This document shows, one piece after another, positions 1 through 5,071 of a DNA stretch of 5,528 nucleotides. Under the pieces are notes generated by a model. The model saw only the letters and a list, made by a program, of their open reading frames with translations. It did not search any database and was not told the DNA's origin. The stretch comes from Actinomycetota bacterium (GTDB taxonomy: Bacteria > Actinomycetota > Thermoleophilia > Gaiellales > Gaiellaceae). The position numbers were made by a program, and so were the translations under genes. Each line of letters begins with the position of its first letter. Position 1 is the first letter of the stretch. The stretch lies in NCBI GenBank assembly GCA_005885565.1, contig VAXK01000242.1:1-5528 (forward strand). The letters run 5' to 3'.

Positions 1-233
1 AGCAGGCCGTAGAAGACGACCGCCTCGGTGAGCGCGAAGCCGAGCCACTGGATGCCCTGGAGCTCGCCGCGGAGCTCGGGCTGGCGGGCGACCGACTGGA
101 TCATCGAGCCGAAGATGTTCCCGATGCCGACGCCGGCGCCGAGCGCGCCGAGGCCGACGCCGAGGGCAAGGCCGATCGCCTTGCCGGCCTTCGTCACGTC
201 CCCCGAGGTGGCGGCGATGACGGTTGCGAGCAT
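1..233 (-). CDS. atpE: F0F1 ATP synthase subunit c (partial, 3' end off left edge)
   Basis: This is the proton-carrying proteolipid that forms the membrane c-ring of F1F0-ATP synthase. Translation from the ATG at 233 gives 77 complete residues before the window ends. Helix 1 is glycine-rich (about residues 18-42, GVGLGALGAGVGIGN), followed by the polar loop with the family signature SVARQPEL (47-54) and the start of helix 2 with the ion-binding carboxylate E70 in GFALTEAVVFYGL. The glutamine and serine that Na+-type rings use around this site are replaced (I38 and A71 by my alignment), so an H+ ring is the likely type. The start is fixed by a near-perfect AAGGAGG 6 nt upstream, overlapping the atpB stop. 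The gene follows atpB with an 11-nt gap, the usual a-c order. Only the last few residues of helix 2 are missing. Confidence 0.96.
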   Translation of the reverse strand, partial: MLATVIAATSGDVTKAGKAIGLALGVGLGALGAGVGIGNIFGSMIQSVARQPELRGELQGIQWLGFALTEAVVFYGL

Positions 234-247
234 TCGGTTCCTCCTTA
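234..247 (-). promoter_or_regulatory. Strong Shine-Dalgarno site of atpE overlapping the atpB stop
   Basis: On the minus strand this stretch reads TAAGGAGGAACCGA, immediately before the atpE ATG. The atpB stop TAA is fused to an AAGGAGG anti-16S match with a 6-nt spacer. It is the best ribosome binding site in the window. This fits the known need for many more c subunits than a subunits per enzyme (about 8-17 versus 1). Confidence 0.8.
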
Positions 248-1090
248 GTGCTCGGGCTCGATGGCCGAGCCGATGTAGATGGCGGACAGGGCCGCGAAGA
301 TGAAGGCCTGGATCGAGACGACGATCGCGACCTCGAAGACGTAGAAGACGGCGGCGATCGGCACCACGAAGACGGCCAGGACGACGGCCTGGAGGATGAA
401 GATCAGGCCGATGAAGGTGAGGATCAGGATGTGGCCCGCGAGCATGTTCGCGAAGAGACGGACGCTGAGCGAGATCAGCCGCATGAACTGGCCGAGGATC
501 TCGAGCGGGACGATCAGCGCGAGGAGCGGCTTCGGGGCCTCCGGGATCCAGCTCTTGAAGTAGCGGATCGGGCCGTTCCAGCGCACGCCCTCGAAGTGCG
601 TGAAGGCGAACGTGAGGAGCGCGAGGGCGAGCGTGACCGAAAGCGACGAGGTCGCCGCGTAGATCCCCCACGTCGGGATGCCGTGCCACCGCTCGCCGGT
701 CAGCGGCAGCGGGACGAACCCGATCATGTTCACGACCCAGATGAAGAGCATGAGCGTGGCGACGTAGGGGAACCAGCGGCCGATCGCCTTCGACGGCAAT
801 CCCTGCTCGGCGACCTGGGTCTGGGCGATCTCGTAGATCTGCTCGCCCACCGTCCCGCGCCGCGTCAGCGTCGCGCCGCGCATCAGGACGAGGCCGAGGA
901 GGATCGTCAGCGCGCTCCCGATGAAGAGGTAGACAACGGCCTTCGTGATCGAGAGGTCGAGCGGGCCGAGGTGAATCGGAATCCACTTGTGCTGCTCGAA
1001 CTCGGTCGTCGGGTCGAAGTGGCCGCGCGCGAAGGCCGGGCTCGGCAGGGCCATCGCGGCGAGGGTGACCGCGATCAGCCAACGTCTCAC
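245..1090 (-). CDS. atpB: F0F1 ATP synthase subunit a
   Basis: Membrane stator subunit forming the proton half-channels against the c-ring. The 281 residues are close to the usual 250-290. The N-terminus is signal-like (positive MRR, hydrophobic stretch, SPAFA at about 17-21), then a short external segment with IPIHLGPLDLSI (37-48), then about five membrane helices. The essential arginine is R211 in SVRLFANMLAGH (209-220), equivalent to E. coli R210. The C-terminal IQAFIFAAL (260-268) carries Q261, equivalent to E. coli Q252. The E. coli Glu219 position is His here (H220), and E253 lies near the E. coli His245 position, as in organellar-type a subunits. The start is GTG, sharing GTGA with the stop of the upstream atpI-like gene, with GGGAG 6 nt upstream. 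The assignment is firm. Confidence 0.97.
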   Translation of the reverse strand: MRRWLIAVTLAAMALPSPAFARGHFDPTTEFEQHKWIPIHLGPLDLSITKAVVYLFIGSALTILLGLVLMRGATLTRRGTVGEQIYEIAQTQVAEQGLPSKAIGRWFPYVATLMLFIWVVNMIGFVPLPLTGERWHGIPTWGIYAATSSLSVTLALALLTFAFTHFEGVRWNGPIRYFKSWIPEAPKPLLALIVPLEILGQFMRLISLSVRLFANMLAGHILILTFIGLIFILQAVVLAVFVVPIAAVFYVFEVAIVVSIQAFIFAALSAIYIGSAIEPEH

Positions 1091-1476
1091 GCCGGGCTCC
1101 CGAAGTAGGCGAGGAGCGACAGGCCGAGCTCGAAGGTGTACGCGAGCGCGTAGGTCAGCGCGGCTGCGAGGGCCAGCTTGGGGTCGGAGGCAGCGGTCGC
1201 GACGAGGACCACGAGGAGCCCGAGGGCCTTGAAGAACATGCCGAACGCCTGCACGCCTGAGGCGGCGAGATTACTGACCCGCGCCCGCATGCGCGTCAGC
1301 AGGAGCTCGAGCGCGTGGACGGCGACCCAGAGCACCGCTGCGATCGCCCAGCCGGCGACCCGCCAGCCCGAGAGGAGGAAGACCGGCAGGGCGAGCGCGA
1401 GGACGAGCGCGCTCCCGAGGATCGGGAGCAGCCGGTTCGGAACCGGGCGCGGCGTCGAGAACAGGGCCGATCTCAC
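1087..1476 (-). CDS. atpI: AtpI-like small membrane protein (ATP synthase I chain type)
   Basis: This 129-residue protein is almost wholly hydrophobic, with four predicted membrane helices (about residues 16-36, 40-62, 76-96 and 99-126). A basic loop follows helix 2 (TRMRARV, 61-67). Size, helix count and position directly before atpB match the AtpI/ATP synthase I chain family, reported to assist c-ring assembly or ion supply. Sequence conservation is weak in this family, so the name rests largely on context. The frame stays open upstream to 1866, but the GTG at 1476 is preferred. It overlaps the atpZ-like stop as GTGA, has GGAG 7 nt upstream, and any longer start would overlap the whole atpZ-like gene and yield Arg-rich low-complexity protein. 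A 6-bp hairpin covers part of the binding site, suggesting coupling to atpZ translation. Confidence 0.75.
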   Translation of the reverse strand: MRSALFSTPRPVPNRLLPILGSALVLALALPVFLLSGWRVAGWAIAAVLWVAVHALELLLTRMRARVSNLAASGVQAFGMFFKALGLLVVLVATAASDPKLALAAALTYALAYTFELGLSLLAYFGSPA

Positions 1477-1676
1477 GAAAAGGCTCCGCCGTAGCGGCGG
1501 TAGACGGAGTAGATCCCGGCGGGAATCCCCACCACGGCGCCGACGAGACAGCCGATCCCGACGGAGCCGAGCGCCCACCCGACGAGCGCCCCGATCGCGA
1601 CGGCCGCTGCCGTGACGCCGATCAGGATCCCACCGGCTCCGGCGGGCTCGAACGTCTGGCGCGAGCCTGGCTCCAT
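1473..1676 (-). CDS. atpZ: AtpZ-like small membrane protein (ATPase gene 1 type)
   Basis: A 67-residue protein with two glycine-rich membrane helices (about residues 14-36 and 39-58) and a basic end, VYRRYGG (58-64). Two Gly-rich helices ending in a GxxAGxYxxYR pattern (GIPAGIYSVYR, 50-60), and its place as first gene before atpI-atpB, fit the AtpZ/ATPase_gene1 family, which forms a complex with AtpI and has been linked to divalent-cation supply in Bacillus. The acidic residue usually present between the helices is not visible and the connecting loop looks short, so this is a divergent member or only a look-alike. ATG at 1676 is chosen. An in-frame TTG at 1694 would add six residues but lies upstream of a plausible -10 box. 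No Shine-Dalgarno precedes the ATG, which fits a leaderless start. Confidence 0.62.
   Translation of the reverse strand: MEPGSRQTFEPAGAGGILIGVTAAAVAIGALVGWALGSVGIGCLVGAVVGIPAGIYSVYRRYGGAFS
1486..1500 (-). promoter_or_regulatory. Hairpin over the atpI ribosome binding site
   Basis: On the minus strand this reads CCGCCG-CTA-CGGCGG, a perfect 6-bp all-GC stem with a 3-nt loop, within the last codons of the atpZ-like gene. The 3' arm runs into GGAG (1487-1484), the Shine-Dalgarno of the GTG at 1476, so the folded mRNA would hide part of that site until ribosomes finish atpZ. The pairing is visible; the regulatory role is inferred. Confidence 0.45.
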
Positions 1677-1684
1677 CCGGCGGG

Positions 1685-1693
1685 AGCATAGCA
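1685..1693 (-). promoter_or_regulatory. Putative extended -10 promoter for the atp cluster
   Basis: On the minus strand this reads TGC-TATGCT, an extended -10 (TGn followed by TANNNT). No clear -35 is seen 16-18 nt upstream. Transcription starting 6-9 nt downstream would begin at or next to the ATG at 1676, giving a leaderless or near-leaderless atpZ mRNA. It lies in the only noncoding gap of the window, just where the atp cluster needs its own promoter. Confidence 0.4.
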
Positions 1694-1743
1694 AGCTTGT
1701 AACAGCGAGAAGTGGCTTGAGAACGGGGATTTCGCCGACTTTG

Positions 1744-1749
1744 TATGCT
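1744..1749 (+). promoter_or_regulatory. Putative -10 box for the alpha/beta-hydrolase gene
   Basis: TATGCT, the same hexamer as the opposing box. TTGAGA at 1717-1722 resembles a -35 but stands 21 nt away, which is too far for a standard pairing. A start 7-8 nt downstream of the box falls on the in-frame GTG at 1757, so the ATG at 1745 may be part of the promoter rather than the start codon. No Shine-Dalgarno is evident before either codon. Confidence 0.3.
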
Positions 1750-2491
1750 CACAGTCGTGCACGTCGAGACCGTCGGCAGCGGGCCCCGCGTCGTCCTCGT
1801 GCACGGCAGCGTGGGCAGCGGATGGAGCACTTGGTGGGCGCAGCGGCCGCTCGCGGAGCGCTTCACGCTCGTCGTTCCCGATCGGCCCGGAACGCCGCCG
1901 AACCCACCCGTCGAGCGCGTCGACTTCGAGGAGCAGGCGCCGCTCGTCGCCGACCTGCTCGAGGACGGCGCCCACCTCGTCGGCCACTCCTACGGCGGCG
2001 TCATCTCGCTCTACGCGGCGGCGCTCCGCCCCGACGCCGTGCGCTCGCTGACGCTGATCGAGCCGCCGGCGTTCGGCCTGGCGCGCGGCCATCCCGCCGT
2101 CGACCGCCTCGTCGAGGAGCTCCAGGCACTTTGGGACCGGGCCGGCTCGATGGAGCCGGCGGTCTTCCTCAGCGAGTTCTCGAGCCGCGTCATCGGCCGG
2201 CGCGTCCCGCCGACGATGGAGCTCCCGCCCGACATCGAGCAGGGCGTCCGGACGCTGATGGTCGAGCGCGGCCCGTGGGAGGCCGACCCGCCGCTCGACG
2301 CTCTCGCGCGGGCGCCGTTCCCGAAGCTCGTCGTGACGGGTGCGCACAGCGCCGCTTTCGACGCGGTGTGCGACGTGCTCGAAGAGCGCCTCGGCGCCGA
2401 GCGCAGGGAGCTTCCGGGCGCGGCGCACAACGCCCAGCAGGCGCCCGGCTTCAACGAGCGACTGGCGGAGCTCTTCGACCGCGCTCGGTGA
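1745..2491 (+). CDS. Alpha/beta-fold hydrolase, substrate unknown
   Basis: The only plus-strand gene. It encodes 248 residues from ATG 1745, or 244 from GTG 1757. Visible fold marks are strand plus oxyanion turn VVLVHGS (16-22), PDRPG (45-49), nucleophile elbow GHSYGG (80-85) with Ser82 preceded by LV, strand SLTLIEPP (101-108), strand KLVVTG (194-199), and the late histidine H228 in PGAAHNAQ. The catalytic acid is not obvious: the usual Asp position after KLVVTG reads AHSAAFD, and D206 is only a candidate. It is probably a cytoplasmic esterase, lactonase or similar serine hydrolase; no signal peptide is present and the substrate cannot be read from sequence. It is divergent from atpZ, and its last 41 bp overlap the 3' end of the facing metallo-hydrolase gene. 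Composition matches its neighbours, giving no sign of recent transfer. Confidence 0.88.
   Translation: MLTVVHVETVGSGPRVVLVHGSVGSGWSTWWAQRPLAERFTLVVPDRPGTPPNPPVERVDFEEQAPLVADLLEDGAHLVGHSYGGVISLYAAALRPDAVRSLTLIEPPAFGLARGHPAVDRLVEELQALWDRAGSMEPAVFLSEFSSRVIGRRVPPTMELPPDIEQGVRTLMVERGPWEADPPLDALARAPFPKLVVTGAHSAAFDAVCDVLEERLGAERRELPGAAHNAQQAPGFNERLAELFDRAR
2414..2448 (-). other. GC-rich inverted repeat just past the metallo-hydrolase stop
   Basis: CCGGGCGC (2414-2421) pairs perfectly with GCGCCCGG (2441-2448) across a 19-nt loop, starting 3 nt downstream of the minus-strand stop at 2451. No U-tract follows on the minus strand, so it is not a standard intrinsic terminator. It also lies inside plus-strand coding sequence for the hydrolase (LPGAAHNAQQAPG), which may explain it. 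It could slow or end read-through from wecA/metallo-hydrolase, but evidence is thin. Confidence 0.22.
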
Positions 2492-3290
2492 GGAACGCGA
2501 GGTTCCGGGCCCAGCCGTCTGCGAAGGCCCAGTCGCGATAGCGCTCTGGGATCGGCGCGTTCGCGCCGTGCTCCTCGGCCGCGGCCAGGACGTCGGCGAG
2601 GTAGGCGCGGAAGTCGACGACGTCGCTGCGCCGGCCGACCTCGCCGTGCCCGGGGACGAGGGCCTCGAACTCGAGCTCGGCGAGGCGGTCGAGGATCTCG
2701 AGCCACGCCTCCGGGTTCCCGTCGCCCATCCAGGCGTGGTTGCGGACGAGGACGAGGTCGGCGGCGAAGAGGACGCCCGCGTCGGCGAGGTGGAGGAACG
2801 CGTCGCTCTCGGTGTGGCCGCCGCCGTAGGTCACGAGCTCGGCACGTCCGAGGCTCCGCCGCTCGTCGAAGACCTCGTCGGGCAGGCGCGGCTCGATCTC
2901 GGCGACGGCGGCCATGATCTCGGGCGGCTCGTCCTCGGTCGTCTCGAGCTCCTGACGGAGGCCCGCGAGCCGCTCCTGGTCGCGGGTCGCGATCAGCTCG
3001 CGCGTCCGGCGGGTGGAGAGGATCGTCGCCTCTTCGAAGACCTGGTTGCCGCGGACATGGTCGCCGTGCCAGTGGCTGTTCGCTACGACCGAGACCGGCC
3101 GGAGGCCGAGACGCTTCGCCGCGCCGACGAGACCGCGTGCCGCCGCGGGCGTCCAGAACGTGTCGAAGACGAGCGTCTCGCCGTCGAGGTCGACGATTCC
3201 CGCGTTTCCCGCTGCGAGATTGGAGACCGCGATCGCCGCCCACGCGCCGTCCGCCACCTGCTCGAGGTGGAAGTCCGGCTCGTCGATCAA
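2451..3290 (-). CDS. Metallo-beta-lactamase-fold hydrolase, substrate unknown
   Basis: A 279-residue MBL-fold protein with the full dinuclear metal set: SHWHGDH at 72-78 (H73, H75, D77, H78), GGGHTESD with H159, AADLV with D178, and PGHGEV with H215. The N-terminal strands GNAGIVDLDG and TLVFDTFWTP are typical of the fold. An acidic helical segment (about 105-145) sits between the second and third metal motifs. Glyoxalase II, lactonase and other thioester or phosphoester hydrolases share these motifs, so no reaction can be assigned. It looks cytoplasmic, with no signal peptide. The start is TTG at 3290, sharing TTGA with the wecA stop; no Shine-Dalgarno is seen, so translation probably depends on wecA. 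The frame stays open far upstream inside wecA, but homology-like sequence begins at this TTG. Its 3' end overlaps the facing hydrolase gene by 41 bp. Confidence 0.9.
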   Translation of the reverse strand: MIDEPDFHLEQVADGAWAAIAVSNLAAGNAGIVDLDGETLVFDTFWTPAAARGLVGAAKRLGLRPVSVVANSHWHGDHVRGNQVFEEATILSTRRTRELIATRDQERLAGLRQELETTEDEPPEIMAAVAEIEPRLPDEVFDERRSLGRAELVTYGGGHTESDAFLHLADAGVLFAADLVLVRNHAWMGDGNPEAWLEILDRLAELEFEALVPGHGEVGRRSDVVDFRAYLADVLAAAEEHGANAPIPERYRDWAFADGWARNLAFLTERGRRAPPVAR

Positions 3291-4417
3291 GCGGTGCGCC
3301 GAGCCGCGGCCGCCCGCGCCGCTTCCTCGCGGCGCCGGATGCGCGGGTTCGCGAGCTTCACGATCTCCAGCAGGTAGACCATGTAGACCGACGCCGCGAG
3401 CGCGGCCAGGCCGATGACGAGGACGGCCACCGTCCGCCAGAGGTGCCACGAGCCGTGCGCATGCGGTCGGATGAAGCGCGTCGCGAGCGCGGCGCCCGCG
3501 AGCGTCGCGCACCAGACGTAGATGTACGCGACCGCGCGACGCTGCGAGAAGCCGATGTTCAGGAAGCGATGGTGGAGGTGGGTCCGGTCGGCGACGTAGA
3601 CCGGCTGCCTGTGCTTCATCCGCTTCGCGACCACGAAGGACGTGTCGATGATGGGCACGGCCAGGACGAGGAGCGGGAAGAAGAGCGATGCGATCGCCGC
3701 CGTCTTGAGCAGGGACTGGATCGAGATCGCAGCCAGCATGAACCCGAGCAGGAGCGCCCCCGAGTCGCCCATGAAGATCCGTGCCGGGTAGAAGTTGTGG
3801 CGCAGGAAGCCGAGCGTCGCGCCGAGCACGATCGCCGTCGCGATCGCCGCCTGCGGCTTGCCGAGCGAGAGGGCGATCAGGCTGAACGTCCCCGCCGAGA
3901 TCGCGCACACCCCCGCCGCGAGCCCGTCCAGCCCGTCGAGGAAGTTGACCATGTTCATGATCGCGACGATCCAGACGACGGTGAGCGGCACGCCCACCCA
4001 CTCCGGCAGCTGGTGGATGCCGACGATCGGGAACGTGAAACGGTGCACCCAGATCCCGAAGCCGGTCGGGATCGCGGCCGCGACCATCTGCCCGCCGAGC
4101 TTCTCCCACCAGCGCAGGCCGCGGAAGTCGTCGACCGCGCCGACCGTCGTCGCGACCGCGGCGCCGAGGAGCAGGCCGCGCGTCTCACGGCCGAGGTCGA
4201 GGAAGGCGAGCGCCGGGACGAAGATCCCGAGGAAGAGCGCGAGCCCGCCGAGCCGCGGCACGGCGCGGCGGTTGACCCGCCGGCCGTCCGGCTGGTCGAC
4301 GACGCCGAGCAGGCGCGCCATCCCGCCCACGGCCGGGGTCAGGAGGACGACGATCGCGAGCGCGAGCGCGGCGCCGTAGAGGACCTGGAAGTTGTCCTCG
4401 AGGGTGCGCCAGACCAC
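3287..4417 (-). CDS. wecA: Polyprenyl-phosphate sugar-1-phosphate transferase (WecA/Rfe/TagO type)
   Basis: An integral membrane enzyme that moves a sugar-1-phosphate, probably GlcNAc-1-P from UDP-GlcNAc, onto undecaprenyl or decaprenyl phosphate as the first step of cell-wall polymer assembly. It has 376 residues with about eleven hydrophobic helices. Family motifs run in order: VPRLGGLAL (53-61), AVDDFRGL with D96-D97, NFLDGLDGLAAG (158-169) with D161 and D164, FMGDSGALLLG (215-225), PIIDT (255-259), and HLHHRF (280-285), the WecA-type His motif rather than the MraY form. The tail (about 359-376) is basic and Ala-rich. The start is GTG at 4417, 6 nt after the upp stop, with only a weak GCGGG upstream. 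Mycobacterium tuberculosis has the like gene rfe (Rv1302) just before its atp operon. Which sugar is used cannot be settled from sequence; TagO is the main alternative name. Confidence 0.92.
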   Translation of the reverse strand: MVWRTLEDNFQVLYGAALALAIVVLLTPAVGGMARLLGVVDQPDGRRVNRRAVPRLGGLALFLGIFVPALAFLDLGRETRGLLLGAAVATTVGAVDDFRGLRWWEKLGGQMVAAAIPTGFGIWVHRFTFPIVGIHQLPEWVGVPLTVVWIVAIMNMVNFLDGLDGLAAGVCAISAGTFSLIALSLGKPQAAIATAIVLGATLGFLRHNFYPARIFMGDSGALLLGFMLAAISIQSLLKTAAIASLFFPLLVLAVPIIDTSFVVAKRMKHRQPVYVADRTHLHHRFLNIGFSQRRAVAYIYVWCATLAGAALATRFIRPHAHGSWHLWRTVAVLVIGLAALAASVYMVYLLEIVKLANPRIRRREEAARAAAARRTA

Positions 4418-4423
4418 GGCCCG

Positions 4424-5071
4424 CTACTTCGTCCCGTAAAGGCGGTCGCCTGCGTCGCCGAGGCCGGGGACGATGAAGCCGCGCTCGTTCAGGCCGCGGT
4501 CGATCGCGGCACAGACGATGTGCACGTCCGGGTGGAGCGAGTGCAGGTGCTCGATCCCCTCCGGCGCGGCGACGAGGCAGACCAGCGTCACCGACTGCGC
4601 GCCGGCCTCCTTCACCGTCGCGATCGCCGCGGCGCTCGAGTTCCCCGTCGCGAGCATCGGGTCGAGGACGATCGCGTCGCGCTGGTCGAGGTCGACGGGA
4701 AGCTTCACGTAGTACTCGACCGGCTCGAGCGTCTCCTCGTCGCGGTACATGCCGATGAAGCCGACGCGCGCGCTCGAGACGAGCGAGAGGACACCGTCGA
4801 GCATCCCGATCCCGGCCCGCAGGACCGGGCAGACGGCGACCTTCTTGCCGGAGATCCGCTGCGCCGGCATCCGCTCGAGCGGGGTCTCGATCTCGACGGT
4901 CTCCGTCGGCATGTCCTTCGTGGCCTCGTACACGAGCAGCAGGGTGAGCTCGTTCGCGAGCTTGCGGAAGTGGATCGTGGGCGTGTCCTTGTCGCGCAGG
5001 TAGGAGAGCTTGTGCTGGACGAGCGGATGCTTGACCTCCGTGACCCGGCCGGTCGCGACCGAGGCGGTCAT
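4424..5071 (-). CDS. upp: Uracil phosphoribosyltransferase
   Basis: Cytosolic pyrimidine-salvage enzyme making UMP from uracil and PRPP. Its 215 residues match the usual length of about 208-215. Motifs include HPLVQHKLSYLRD (15-27), YEATKDM (48-54), CPVLRAGIGM (81-90), MYRDEETLEPVEYYVKLP (108-125), the PRPP loop DPMLATGNSSAA (137-148), VAAPEGI (167-173), and the uracil-binding end GFIVPGLGDAGDRLYGTK (198-215). The SARVG stretch (100-104) lacks the Pro found just before it in many relatives. The ATG at 5071 shares ATGA with the glyA stop and no Shine-Dalgarno is seen, so translation is probably coupled to glyA. glyA-upp beside atp genes is also the Bacillus arrangement. Confidence 0.96.
   Translation of the reverse strand: MTASVATGRVTEVKHPLVQHKLSYLRDKDTPTIHFRKLANELTLLLVYEATKDMPTETVEIETPLERMPAQRISGKKVAVCPVLRAGIGMLDGVLSLVSSARVGFIGMYRDEETLEPVEYYVKLPVDLDQRDAIVLDPMLATGNSSAAAIATVKEAGAQSVTLVCLVAAPEGIEHLHSLHPDVHIVCAAIDRGLNERGFIVPGLGDAGDRLYGTK

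Noticed and set aside
224..1108. A 294-codon plus-strand open frame opposite atpB.
   Set aside because: Strongly charged low-complexity protein (D, E, R repeats) mirroring third-position GC bias of atpB; no recognisable domain.
1692..1699. CAAGCTTG palindrome next to the minus-strand -10 box, considered as an operator.
   Set aside because: Eight bases with no extended symmetry and no second copy; too short to claim a regulator site.
1087..1866. A long form of the atpI-like frame starting at 1866.
   Set aside because: It would cover the whole atpZ-like gene and run into the hydrolase on the other strand. The added part is Arg-rich and lacks any membrane or domain pattern; the GTG at 1476 has an SD and a 4-nt overlap.
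2492..2600. Search for an intrinsic terminator after the plus-strand hydrolase.
   Set aside because: The region is coding for the metallo-hydrolase on the other strand, and no stem followed by a T-run was seen.
2451..4109. A possible 552-residue fusion reaching from the metallo-hydrolase frame back through wecA.
   Set aside because: The upstream part is Arg-rich shadow sequence of wecA in another frame. Family-like sequence begins only at the TTG at 3290.
1340..4627. Five copies of the palindrome GCGATCGC (1340, 3229, 3690, 3840, 4620), like the HIP1 repeat of cyanobacteria.
   Set aside because: All lie in coding sequence and read as favoured codons for Ala-Ile-Ala-like stretches. With no intergenic copies and no cyanobacterial gene context, codon bias explains them.
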